The position numbers and the translations under genes were made by a program. A DNA stretch of 16,824 nucleotides from JBDKVA01 sp039679375 (GTDB lineage Bacteria; Bacillota; Clostridia; Acetivibrionales; DTU013). The notes beneath the pieces were generated by a model. It worked only from the letters and a program-made list of their open reading frames with translations. It was not told where the DNA came from and did no database searches. The stretch lies in the NCBI GenBank assembly GCA_039679375.1, contig JBDKVA010000215.1, positions 1 through 16,824 of the forward strand. The letters are read 5' to 3'. Positions 7,388 to 14,449 of the stretch are shown piece after piece; position 1 is the stretch's first letter; every line of letters begins with the position of its first letter.

Positions 7388-7447
7388 CAACGACAGTAAG
7401 ACATTATCATTCCGAGAACACTTCAGTCATGTTTGTTAAAAAAAGAA

Positions 7448-8743
7448 TCAAAGGCAGAATGCCGCATACAACGGAACCGTCTTTTTACCGTCCTCGAGTC
7501 CGAAGTTTTTTGCGGAGAGTTTGACGGCATATGCCGGTTTATACGACTGAATGTATACCGTAAGGCTTTTTGCTTTAGTGTTTTCGGCGGACTTGACCTC
7601 GACAGGAACAACTTTTCTCTCCCGCTGTATTATGAAGTCAACCTCAGCCCCACGCTCGCTCATCCAGTAATAACAGGCGTATCCTATGGCGGTCAGCTGA
7701 CCGCAGACATAGTTTTCAACCAATCCGCCCTTAAAATCGTTCAATTCCTGTGAATTGTAAAGCACATCCTCCGCCGCGATATCCTTTTTGGCGCATAAAA
7801 GACCAACGTCCGAAACATAGATTTTAAACGAGTCAATATCCCTGTAGTTTTCTAGTGGTTTTGTCGGATTCTCAACTCTGTAAATGCGCGTCACGATGCC
7901 GGAAAGAGCAAGCCACTCAATGGCATTTTCAAATTCCGCAGCCCGTCCGCCTTTTTTAATCAGCTTGTATTGGAAACGGGTATTTTTCTTTGAGAGCTGT
8001 ACGGTAATGTTGTCGTAAACCTGCCGGGTCTTTTTGATTTCATTCTCTTTGTTGTATTTGCTCATATCGTTCAGATAACTTTCGAGTATAAGTGCCTGAG
8101 TATGTCTTAAAAGGATTAAATCCTTGGTTGCAATATATTTTTCAATGCATTCCGGCATCCCGCCCACCACAAGGTACTGGCGGTAATAAGAGAGCGCCGC
8201 ATCATGCAGAGCGGAGGGTAGGGGACTGTTTGTTTCAAAGCATTTACGGATTTCAGGTACTAAATCGGCTTCCCCGCAGGCAAGTAGAAATTCCTCCATA
8301 TCCATAGGGTACATAGTTTTGATATCTACTTTACCAACAGGGAAGGAGAACTCCTCCCGGTTTACCGCCACGCCCAAAAGGCTGCCCGCCACGATAATAT
8401 GGTACTCAGGTGCGCTCTCGCAAAAATACTTAAGGGAAGTCAAAGCCCGTTCGCAAAGCTGAACCTCATCGAACACAATCAATGTTTTTTCTTTAATAAT
8501 GGTCTGCCCGGAAATACGGGACAAAATTGGGATAAGGAAATCAGGGTCGATACTTTCATCAAAAGTTTTTTTAAGGCTTGGCGCGGTTTCAAAGTTGAAG
8601 TAGGCAACATTTGCGTATTGCTCACGCCCAAACGCTAAAATGGAATAGGTTTTCCCGACCTGACGCGCCCCTTGCAAAATGAGCGGCTTACGATAGGGGC
8701 CGTTCTTCCATTCAATAAGGTATTTGCTTATTTTTCGATACAT
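7448..8743 (-). CDS. AAA ATPase with DUF4143 nuclease-like domain
   Basis: A 431-residue protein. The start at 8743 follows AGGAGGTG by about five bases; the 64 extra codons upstream overlap the promoter and are not used. The N-terminal P-loop domain has GARQVGKT (25-32), Walker B LIVFDEVQ (88-95) and IVAGSLLG (117-124). The C-terminal DUF4143 part ends with SERGAEVDFII and VPVEVKSA (D369, E382, K384), a PD-(D/E)xK nuclease-like arrangement. Members are common in clostridial and archaeal genomes as single genes of unknown role, possibly in DNA handling or conflict systems. It converges on the Fic gene. Both the family and the start are well supported; the biological job is unknown. Confidence 0.9.
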   Translation of the reverse strand: MYRKISKYLIEWKNGPYRKPLILQGARQVGKTYSILAFGREQYANVAYFNFETAPSLKKTFDESIDPDFLIPILSRISGQTIIKEKTLIVFDEVQLCERALTSLKYFCESAPEYHIIVAGSLLGVAVNREEFSFPVGKVDIKTMYPMDMEEFLLACGEADLVPEIRKCFETNSPLPSALHDAALSYYRQYLVVGGMPECIEKYIATKDLILLRHTQALILESYLNDMSKYNKENEIKKTRQVYDNITVQLSKKNTRFQYKLIKKGGRAAEFENAIEWLALSGIVTRIYRVENPTKPLENYRDIDSFKIYVSDVGLLCAKKDIAAEDVLYNSQELNDFKGGLVENYVCGQLTAIGYACYYWMSERGAEVDFIIQRERKVVPVEVKSAENTKAKSLTVYIQSYKPAYAVKLSAKNFGLEDGKKTVPLYAAFCL

Positions 8744-8771
8744 GGTAGCACCTCCTGTAAAAACCAAAAAT

Positions 8772-8800
8772 ATTCTATCATATATTCGTGTAAATATCAA
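8772..8800 (-). promoter_or_regulatory. Promoter of DUF4143 ATPase gene with possible operator
   Basis: Reading the minus strand: TTGATA (8800-8795), a 17-base spacer and TAGAAT (8777-8772), 29 bases before the start codon. The spacer contains ACACGAATA. Its inverted copy TATTCGTGT lies upstream (8839-8831 on this strand), next to a partial repeat TTCGTGT. These half-sites flanking the -35 box look like a repressor target. Confidence 0.6.
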
Positions 8801-8854
8801 TCGAATATTATGAGAAATCAACACGAAATGACACGAATACCGTACTCCGACCAC

Positions 8855-8893
8855 AATCAGAGCTATCGAACTTGACGGCTCTGATTTGTTTTG
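8855..8893 (+). terminator. Hairpin terminator upstream of WYL operon
   Basis: AATCAGAGC (8855-8863) and GCTCTGATT (8878-8886) form a 9-bp stem, followed by TGTTTT. No plus-strand gene ends before it; the motif ACTCCGACCA (8844-8853) precedes it, as before the hairpin at 5309. It may insulate the WYL promoter. Confidence 0.6.
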
Positions 8894-8907
8894 GATTAAT
8901 CTTGAAA

Positions 8908-8936
8908 TTGAAAGCACAATGTAACCATGATACAAT
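8908..8936 (+). promoter_or_regulatory. Strong promoter of WYL operon
   Basis: TTGAAA (8908-8913), a 17-base spacer and TACAAT (8931-8936) with TG at the extended -10 position. It is one of the best sigma-A-type promoters in the window and should start transcription at about 8943. Confidence 0.7.
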
Positions 8937-8960
8937 TATGCCACAGAAGGGAATTATGTT

Positions 8961-9095
8961 ATGAAATCATAACGAGATGCGGTTGTCGCCGTCACGAACG
9001 GCAAGCCGGACTTCGGCATATGGAAGCAAATTTTCTATAGCGAATTCGGCGGTATGCGCGATAAGCGTGTGCTGGTGAAGATTACAGGAGAATAA
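8961..9095 (+). pseudogene. Small gene broken by an in-frame stop
   Basis: ATG 8961 has a GAAGGGA ribosome binding site eight bases upstream and stands just behind a strong promoter. The frame stops at codon 4 (TAA 8970-8972), then stays open for 40 codons to TAA 9093-9095. The downstream part has the same GC-rich codon use as the genes after it and contains FGIWKQIFYSEFGGMRDKR and a VLVKITGE ending. It is probably a 44-residue gene inactivated by one substitution, the first gene of the WYL operon. The family is not recognised. Confidence 0.5.
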
Positions 9096-9128
9096 GAATA
9101 ACAAATACTTTCGAAGGGCGGTGAATCC

Positions 9129-10367
9129 GTGGCATACAGCGAGCTTGTCAAAAACTTTGCGGGAATCCGCGAATATATGCGGCAGTTTTTCGTCTACGGA
9201 TTCAGAATTCGCGAAGAATTCAATACAAAGAGCGCGCGAAGCTACGATAACGAAAAACGCCGTGTGGAAAGCTGGCTTTCGAACTATATGTCCTTCCGGC
9301 AGGATGCAAGCGGAAAGGCGGTATTTCTTTCAGTTGACAGCCGCCACATTCCAAGCAATCCGCTATACAAAGCGTGGAAGGCGTCTGGCTTTACCAGGAA
9401 CGACATCAGTTTGCACTTTTTGCTGATGGATATTCTGTTTGGCGGCAAGACAATGACAATTCCTGAAATACTATGCTGCATTGATACAGAATACTTACCA
9501 GCTTTTCAAAACGCTGAACCCTTCGATGAATCCACTTTACGCAAAAAGTTGAAAGAGTATGTGGAGGTTGGGCTGGTTACCGCCAAGAAGCAAGGCAAGC
9601 AGCTTATTTACGGATTGCCTGAAACAAAAGTAAATCTTGACGCTTGGAGGGACGCAATATCGTTTTTCTCCGAAGATAACCCACTCGGCGTGGTCGGCAG
9701 CTTTCTGCTTGATAAATTTGAAAACACGCCGCCCATCTTCATATTCAAGCACCGCTACCTGTTTTTCACCTTGGATAGCGGCATTATGCTGGATTTATTA
9801 ACGGTCATCCACGACCACAGAAAAATTGAGCTTGAACTTATCGGTGGCAAAAACGGCAGAACGAGACGGTGTGTTACGCTGCCGCTCAAAATCTACATCA
9901 GCGTTCAGGGTGGCCGGCAGTATTTGGCAGCATATAACCTTTGGAAGAAAAAAGTCTGCTTCTTCCGCTTGGATAATATTCAAAAGATTAAACCATTGGA
10001 GACTGTGGAGAATTACGATACATATCAGGAATACCTGAAAGACGAACAACCGAATATCTGGGGTGTGGCAACCGGGCAAGGGAACATTGAACATATTGAG
10101 ATGACGCTGACAGTAGCGCAAAAGGACATTCATATAGTCCATCGACTGGAGCGTGAAAAGCGTTGCGGTACGGTCGAGAGACTTGACGAAACAATATGGC
10201 GGTTTTACGCCGATGTTTACGACGCTTGGGAACTCATACCGTGGCTGCGAACCTTTATCGGCAGGATTTCTTCCCTGACCTGCTCCAATAAGAAGGTTGA
10301 AGAGCAATTCTGGGCGGACTGCGCCGTACTCGCCGACCTGTATGGAGGTGATGGTGATGCTGTTTAG
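9129..10367 (+). CDS. WYL-domain transcriptional regulator 1
   Basis: A 412-residue protein starting at GTG 9129, behind GGTGA. Residues 1-90 are rich in charged helices and are typical of the N-terminus of WYL proteins in RtcB loci. A winged helix region is visible at about 95-165 (HFLLMDILF, TIPEILCCI, LRKKLKEYVEVGLV, then a wing KKQGKQLIYGLPE). The WYL-type domain follows from about residue 215 (HRKIELELI, TLPLKIYISVQGGRQYLAAYN), with a WCX-like C-terminus. WYL domains bind nucleic acid or nucleotide ligands and control the attached DNA-binding domain. It overlaps the next WYL gene by 11 bases. Its place before Ro60 and rtcB suggests it controls RNA repair, either as activator or repressor. 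Confidence 0.8.
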   Translation: MAYSELVKNFAGIREYMRQFFVYGFRIREEFNTKSARSYDNEKRRVESWLSNYMSFRQDASGKAVFLSVDSRHIPSNPLYKAWKASGFTRNDISLHFLLMDILFGGKTMTIPEILCCIDTEYLPAFQNAEPFDESTLRKKLKEYVEVGLVTAKKQGKQLIYGLPETKVNLDAWRDAISFFSEDNPLGVVGSFLLDKFENTPPIFIFKHRYLFFTLDSGIMLDLLTVIHDHRKIELELIGGKNGRTRRCVTLPLKIYISVQGGRQYLAAYNLWKKKVCFFRLDNIQKIKPLETVENYDTYQEYLKDEQPNIWGVATGQGNIEHIEMTLTVAQKDIHIVHRLEREKRCGTVERLDETIWRFYADVYDAWELIPWLRTFIGRISSLTCSNKKVEEQFWADCAVLADLYGGDGDAV

Positions 10368-11265
10368 CGAAGTCTATAGCGCTTATTTCAATGCCGTTGC
10401 CGCCATTATACGCGAGGCGTTGCATGATGGCATTACCGAAAAGAGGATTTTACAAATCATCAACGACAAAGCCTTCTCGGAAAGTATACTTACCATACAG
10501 CCTTCCATCAAAAATGAAGAATGGCTGGTGATGAACAAGGAGTTTCATACCCCAATCAAAAACCCGCCGCAATTGCCGCTGACTGCATTGCAAAAGCGGT
10601 GGCTGAAGGCTCTGCTCACTGACCCGCGTATTGCCCTATTTGAGCCGGACGTTTCGGGGTTTGAAGAAATAGAACCGCTCTTTATATACAATGACTTTGT
10701 GTTCTTTGACCGATACGCAGACGGCGACCCATATACAAATAAGAGCTACATCGCGCATTTCAGAACCATACTGACCGCTTTAAAGGGACATCGCAGACTA
10801 TATGTAAAATATCGCAACCGGCATAATAGAACGATGTACGGCGAGTTCATTCCATATAAGCTGGAGTATTCCGCAAAGGATGACAAATTCCGTCTGGAAA
10901 CAGCCGGCGGCAGGTATGCAGCCTACATCAATCTCGCCCGGGTTGACGAGTGTAAACTGCTAGCGTCGTATAAAGATGACGAACTGTATCCTCCAAAACG
11001 CAATGAATGCACTGTGGTCTTTATGCTTAAGGACGAGCGAAATACTCTTGACCGCGTTATGCTTCATTTCTCTGATTGCCGTAAGGAAACAAGGCGATTG
11101 GATGAATACAGCTATCAAGTTGAGTTATGGTATGAAGCACAGGACGAAACGGAAATACTCATCCGTATATTATCGTTCGGTCCAATGCTGAAGGTTATCG
11201 CCCCCGACAGCTTTATCAGGCTGATCAAAAACAGACTTGCAATGCAGCAGACACTAAAAACATAA
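10357..11265 (+). CDS. WYL-domain regulator 2
   Basis: A 302-residue protein. Several ATG/GTG codons run in frame from 10342; ATG 10357 is best placed, six bases after GGAGGTG (10344-10350). The N-terminal half (helical, with ITEKRILQIIND and LPLTALQKRWLKALLTDPRI) has no clear winged helix, although LTALQKRWLKALL resembles the segment before the WYL core in tandem WYL pairs. The WYL core is at about 150-210 (HRRLYVKYRNRHNR, GEFIPYKLEYSAKDDKFRL, GRYAAYINLARVDEC), and the C-terminal WCX part ends with ILIRILSFGPMLKVIAP. It overlaps WYL gene 1, so the two are translationally coupled and may act as a heteromer. A terminator follows directly. Confidence 0.78.
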   Translation: MLFSEVYSAYFNAVAAIIREALHDGITEKRILQIINDKAFSESILTIQPSIKNEEWLVMNKEFHTPIKNPPQLPLTALQKRWLKALLTDPRIALFEPDVSGFEEIEPLFIYNDFVFFDRYADGDPYTNKSYIAHFRTILTALKGHRRLYVKYRNRHNRTMYGEFIPYKLEYSAKDDKFRLETAGGRYAAYINLARVDECKLLASYKDDELYPPKRNECTVVFMLKDERNTLDRVMLHFSDCRKETRRLDEYSYQVELWYEAQDETEILIRILSFGPMLKVIAPDSFIRLIKNRLAMQQTLKT

Positions 11266-11304
11266 AGTTACGTATTCCACTGTGATGAGCTCGCAACTTT
11301 TTTT
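11264..11304 (+). terminator. Terminator after WYL operon
   Basis: AAAGTT-A-CG (11264-11272) pairs with CG-C-AACTTT (11292-11300) with one A/C mismatch, followed by a T-run (11298-11304). The stem begins inside the stop codon of the second WYL gene. It separates the regulators from the RNA array and the repair genes. Confidence 0.6.
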
Positions 11305-11329
11305 CCACGATTTTCTGATTTCAGTAAGG

Positions 11330-11335
11330 TATACT
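11330..11335 (+). promoter_or_regulatory. Candidate promoter of RNA array (-10 box)
   Basis: TATACT (11330-11335) is a good -10 box; a start point seven bases later (about 11342) would fall at the 5' edge of the first RNA module. No good -35 box is present at 17 bases, so an activator may be needed, which would fit WYL control. Confidence 0.45.
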
Positions 11336-11344
11336 TATATTCGT

Positions 11345-11426
11345 AAAGCGCATACAGCAATCTCCGGTGAGGAAAACGACACGGGTGACACCGTCGATTC
11401 CGGGGCTCAAATCCCCAACGCGCTTT
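11345..11426 (+). ncRNA. tRNA-like RNA module A, candidate Y RNA
   Basis: An 82-base cloverleaf. AAAGCGC (11345-11351) pairs with GCGCTTT (11420-11426), a 7-bp acceptor-like stem. Arm 1 is CTC/GAG (11362-11371) with loop CGGT, comparable to a D-arm. Arm 2 is CG..ACGG/CCGT-CG (11377-11396), with a two-base bulge and loop GTGACA. Arm 3 is GGGG/CCCC (11402-11416) with the seven-base loop CTCAAAT, differing from a standard T-loop at its first base. It stands two bases before the acceptor 3' strand. GG in arm 1 could meet TC in arm 3, as in the tRNA elbow. There is no encoded CCA and no proper anticodon loop, so it is a mimic, not a tRNA. YrlA Y RNAs bound by bacterial Ro60 contain such modules. 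Confidence 0.65.
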
Positions 11427-11434
11427 GAAAATTA

Positions 11435-11527
11435 AAGATGCCAACAGCAACCCAAAAATCAAATGGTTATAGCGGATTCGAACCCCGCACTCAAACGGGA
11501 AACCGAGAGAGTTAAAAACGGCATCTT
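11435..11527 (+). ncRNA. Structured RNA module B
   Basis: AAGATGCC (11435-11442) pairs with GGCATCTT (11520-11527), a perfect 8-bp closing stem over 93 bases. Inside, three arms are possible. The first is AACC/GGTT (11449-11468). The second is GCGG/CCGC (11472-11488), whose loop contains TTCGAA, as in T-loops. The third is ACTC and CGG pairing with CCG and GAGT (11489-11512), around a GAAA tetraloop and a 3x3 AAA/AGA internal loop. The ACAGCAA motif follows the 5' strand, as in modules A and D. The multi-arm shape repeats module A without a close match in sequence. Confidence 0.6.
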
Positions 11528-11544
11528 GTATTCAAAATAAAAAC

Positions 11545-11603
11545 GGCGCAAACTGAAGGGCACTTTCACATTACAGCGGCTTGATGAGCCATGCCCGAGC
11601 GCC
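11545..11603 (+). ncRNA. Structured RNA module C
   Basis: A long bulged hairpin: GGCGC (11545-11549) with GCGCC (11599-11603), GGGCA (11558-11562) with TGCCC (11592-11596), and GGCT (11578-11581) with AGCC (11587-11590) around TGATG. The 5' side holds the unpaired stretch with TTACAGC; the 3' side is nearly continuous. Its flanks (GGCACTT, TTACAGC, and CCTTGTTCGATGAA after the stem) recur around module D, so C and D are probably diverged duplicates. Confidence 0.55.
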
Positions 11604-11623
11604 TTGTTCGATGAAACCCAGTA

Positions 11624-11676
11624 AAGGCACTTACAGCAAACCAACTTACACCTGTCAAGTGTTAAAGCAGTGCCTT
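11624..11676 (+). ncRNA. Structured RNA module D
   Basis: AAGGCACT (11624-11631) pairs with AGTGCCTT (11669-11676), a perfect 8-bp stem over 53 bases. Inside, ACAC/GTGT closes a seven-base loop CTGTCAA. TTACAGCAA follows the 5' strand and CCTTGTTTAATGAA covers the 3' edge, matching module C at 12 of 14 positions. Confidence 0.55.
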
Positions 11677-11690
11677 GTTTAATGAAGGTA

Positions 11691-11731
11691 GGATGTTTAG
11701 CGCCTATGGCGCGAATTCCATTAAAACATCC
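11691..11731 (+). promoter_or_regulatory. Two-tier hairpin touching the Ro60 ribosome binding site
   Basis: GGATGTTT (11691-11698) pairs with AAACATCC (11724-11731); inside, GCGCC/GGCGC (11700-11712) closes on TAT. The outer 3' strand ends immediately before AAGGAGG (11732-11738). The stem could shield or present the ribosome binding site, or mark a processing point between RNA array and mRNA. Confidence 0.55.
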
Positions 11732-11747
11732 AAGGAGGAAACCAACC

Positions 11748-13223
11748 ATGCTGAAATTTCTGAAAAAGGAAGCAAATCAAGCCACCACGGAGAATGGTGC
11801 AGTTACATATCTGACCACGCAGTCTGATTGCCTTGACCTGTTCGCCACCATCGGCGCATTGCGCAGAGAGCCGGAAGCGGAGATAAATGCCCGTTTTGAC
11901 AGAGCGTGGGCGGAGAATCCCGACCTTGCGATTAAAACACTCTTTTTTGCTCGCGACGTTCGCGGGGGCTTAGGCGAGCGGTTGGTGTTTCGTACCATCC
12001 TGCGCCGTATGGCGGGTGATTGTCTGAACAGTGTGGCGAAGAACCTATGGGCGGTGCCGGAATTCGGTCGCTTTGATGACTTGCTTTGCCTGTTGGATAC
12101 ACCCGCAAAACAAGCAGCGGTTAAATACATAAAAATGCAGTTTGAAGCCGATATAGAAGCCCTTGCCAAAGATGAACCCGTTTCTCTGCTCGGCAAGTGG
12201 CTGCCTTCGATCAATGCCCACAATGTTGACACAGTGCGCTTGGGCAAGATGATAGCGAAAGCATTCGGCTTGACCGAAGCCGAGTACCGCAAAGCCCTGA
12301 GCCGACTGCGCGCCAAAATTGCCATCATTGAGAACAACCTGCGTAAAAAGGATTACACCTTTGATTACGCCAGGCAACCCTCCAAGGCCATGATGAAATA
12401 CCGCAAGGCGTTTCTGCGCAATGACGGCGATCGTTACAAGGCGTTTCTTTCCAAGGTGGAGCGTGGCGAAACCACCCTGCACACAGGAACACTGCTGCCT
12501 TATGAGATTATCCGTCCCGCCTTTGACGAAGGTAATGGCGCGTTTATGAATATTTCCGATGATGAGCGCCGCAGCATGGACGTAACGTGGAAAGCGCAGA
12601 CGGATTTTACAAACGGCGAGAATGCATTGGTTGTGGTAGACGGTTCCGGCTCTATGTATATGGCGGCGAATCCGAGACCCGCTGAGGTTGCTTTGTCCCT
12701 CGGCATATATTTCGCCGAGCGGAACACGGGTGCGTTCAAGAACCACTTCATCACTTTTTCCGAGAATCCCCGGCTGGTGGAGATAAAGGGCAAGGACATT
12801 TACGACAAAGTAAAATATACTGCGTCTTTCAATGAAGTTGCCAACACCAATATCCAGAAAGTGTTTGAGTTGATTTTGCGCACCGCTGTCAAGAATAAGA
12901 TGGCACAAAGCAAACTGCCCGCTACCATTTATATCATCTCCGATATGGAGTTTGACCGGTGCGCAGAAGGAGCGGATATCACGAATTTTAACCATGCCAA
13001 GAGCCTGTTTGAGCAATACGGATATAAGCTTCCAACCATAGTGTTCTGGAATGTGGCAAGCCGTAATCAGCAACAGCCCGTAACCATGAACGAGAAAGGC
13101 GTGGTGCTGGTGTCCGGTACAAGTCCCCGTGTGTTCTCCATGATTACCTCCGGCAATCTATCTCCGTATGCTTTTATGATGGATACGCTGGGGGCGGAGA
13201 GATACGCAAAGATTACACCTTAG
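11748..13223 (+). CDS. Ro60-like TROVE/vWA protein (DUF2828-type)
   Basis: A 491-residue protein. ATG 11748 follows AAGGAGG by nine bases; the longer frame runs back into the RNA array and is rejected. Residues 1-270 form an alpha-helical repeat region like TROVE (TYLTTQSDCLDLFATIGALRR, FFARDVRGGLGERLVFRTILR, LGKWLPSINAHN). Residues from about 290 form a von Willebrand A domain with a MIDAS site, DGSGS (298-302), and IYIISDMEFDRC as the next metal-site strand. Ro60 proteins are rings that bind Y RNAs and misfolded or damaged RNA, often with nucleases. The upstream RNA array and downstream rtcB 15 bases away make an RNA-repair role likely. Family membership is well supported; direct Y RNA binding is inferred. 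Confidence 0.85.
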   Translation: MLKFLKKEANQATTENGAVTYLTTQSDCLDLFATIGALRREPEAEINARFDRAWAENPDLAIKTLFFARDVRGGLGERLVFRTILRRMAGDCLNSVAKNLWAVPEFGRFDDLLCLLDTPAKQAAVKYIKMQFEADIEALAKDEPVSLLGKWLPSINAHNVDTVRLGKMIAKAFGLTEAEYRKALSRLRAKIAIIENNLRKKDYTFDYARQPSKAMMKYRKAFLRNDGDRYKAFLSKVERGETTLHTGTLLPYEIIRPAFDEGNGAFMNISDDERRSMDVTWKAQTDFTNGENALVVVDGSGSMYMAANPRPAEVALSLGIYFAERNTGAFKNHFITFSENPRLVEIKGKDIYDKVKYTASFNEVANTNIQKVFELILRTAVKNKMAQSKLPATIYIISDMEFDRCAEGADITNFNHAKSLFEQYGYKLPTIVFWNVASRNQQQPVTMNEKGVVLVSGTSPRVFSMITSGNLSPYAFMMDTLGAERYAKITP

Positions 13224-13238
13224 AAATGAGTGAGCATA

Positions 13239-14441
13239 ATGATTGAAATAAAGGGACAATTTAACACCGCCCTCTGCTATGCTGCCACCCTTGAGGAAAG
13301 TGCGGCGCAGCAGATTCAAGCGGTATGCGACCAAGTCGAATTTGCCGACTGCAAAATACGCATCATGCCTGATGTCCATGCCGGAAAGGGTTGTACCATC
13401 GGCACGACCATGACCATTACGGACAAAATCGTGCCGGGCATGGTTGGCGTGGATATCGGCTGTGGCATGGAGACCGTGAAGCTTGCTGAAACTGAGATTG
13501 ACTATTCTCATTTGGACGCGGTAATTCGAGAGTCAATCCCTTGCGGCTTTGAAGTCCGCAAAAAAACGCATCCGCTGAACCGTGAAATCAACCTCAAGGA
13601 ACTACGCTGTTTCGACGAAATCGATCTGCACCGTGCCAACCTTTCCATCGGAACGCTGGGCGGAGGCAACCATTTCATTGAGGTGGATAAAAACGATAAA
13701 GGCGGGCTCTATCTGGTGGTGCATTCCGGCAGCCGTCATTTGGGCTGTGAGGTTGCGGATTATTATCAAAACGAGGGTTTCCGCGCACTGTGCGGAAATG
13801 CAAAGCATCAGATAGCCGCGACCATTGAACAATTGAAAGCCGATGGACGTTTTCAGGAGATTCAGACCACTATCAAAGCCCTGAAAGCGCAGACGCACAT
13901 CAATCTGCCGAAAGATCTAGCCTATGTGGAAGGCGGACTGTTTGAGGATTACATACACGACATGAAAATCGTACAGCGGTTTGCCATACTGAATCGTCAG
14001 GCTATGGTGTCAGTGATGCTGGAAGAGATGGGGCTGCACGAAGTGGAGCGCTTTACGACCATTCACAATTACATCGATACAGATGAAATGATTCTGCGCA
14101 AAGGCGCGGTATCCGCTAAGGCTGGCGAAAAGCTGCTTATTCCCATCAATATGCGCGATGGCAGCCTGATTTGTGATGGCAAGGGCAACCCCGAATGGAA
14201 CTGTTCCGCGCCCCATGGGGCAGGCCGCCTTATGAGCCGTGCCGCAGCTTTACGCGAGCTTAGCATGGAGCAGTATCAGTCCGAAATGGACGGAATCTTT
14301 TCCACCTGTGTGGTCAAGGATACGCTGGATGAATCACCCATGGCGTATAAGAGCATAGATGAAATCGTGGGGCAGATAACGCCCACTGCCGAGATTATCG
14401 AACGTATCCGTCCCGTGTACAACTTCAAAGCGGCGGATTAA
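13239..14441 (+). CDS. rtcB: RNA-splicing ligase RtcB
   Basis: A 400-residue RtcB, close to the usual bacterial length. ATG 13239 is chosen because the family begins MIEIKG; a GTG nine bases earlier is possible, and GAGTGAG lies upstream. Conserved motifs: DVHAGKG (45-51), VGVDIGCGM (D72, C75), LGGGNHFIEV (H145), VHSGSRHLG (H162), HNYID (H276) and CSAPHGAGR with H326, the histidine that is guanylylated. RtcB joins 2',3'-cyclic phosphate or 3'-phosphate RNA ends to 5'-hydroxyl ends using GTP and manganese, repairing tRNA or rRNA cut by ribotoxins. It is the last gene of the Ro60 operon. No archease or RtcA gene is seen nearby. Confidence 0.95.
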   Translation: MIEIKGQFNTALCYAATLEESAAQQIQAVCDQVEFADCKIRIMPDVHAGKGCTIGTTMTITDKIVPGMVGVDIGCGMETVKLAETEIDYSHLDAVIRESIPCGFEVRKKTHPLNREINLKELRCFDEIDLHRANLSIGTLGGGNHFIEVDKNDKGGLYLVVHSGSRHLGCEVADYYQNEGFRALCGNAKHQIAATIEQLKADGRFQEIQTTIKALKAQTHINLPKDLAYVEGGLFEDYIHDMKIVQRFAILNRQAMVSVMLEEMGLHEVERFTTIHNYIDTDEMILRKGAVSAKAGEKLLIPINMRDGSLICDGKGNPEWNCSAPHGAGRLMSRAAALRELSMEQYQSEMDGIFSTCVVKDTLDESPMAYKSIDEIVGQITPTAEIIERIRPVYNFKAAD

Positions 14442-14449
14442 GAGAAAAG

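Noticed and set aside
10297..10356. Longer start for WYL gene 2
   Set aside because: The upstream codons overlap WYL gene 1, and GGAGGTG sits six bases before ATG 10357.
11435..11527. True tRNA gene in module B, either strand
   Set aside because: TTCGAA in a hairpin looks like a T-loop, but the arm is about 30 bases from the closing stem, no anticodon arm of 5+7 bases is present and there is no CCA.
11345..11731. CRISPR array
   Set aside because: The repeated ACAGCAA blocks are too short and irregular, unit lengths vary from 53 to 93 bases, and no cas gene is present.
12045..13073. 342-codon frame on the minus strand
   Set aside because: It is a shadow of the Ro60-like gene on the opposite strand, with no start signal and no domain.
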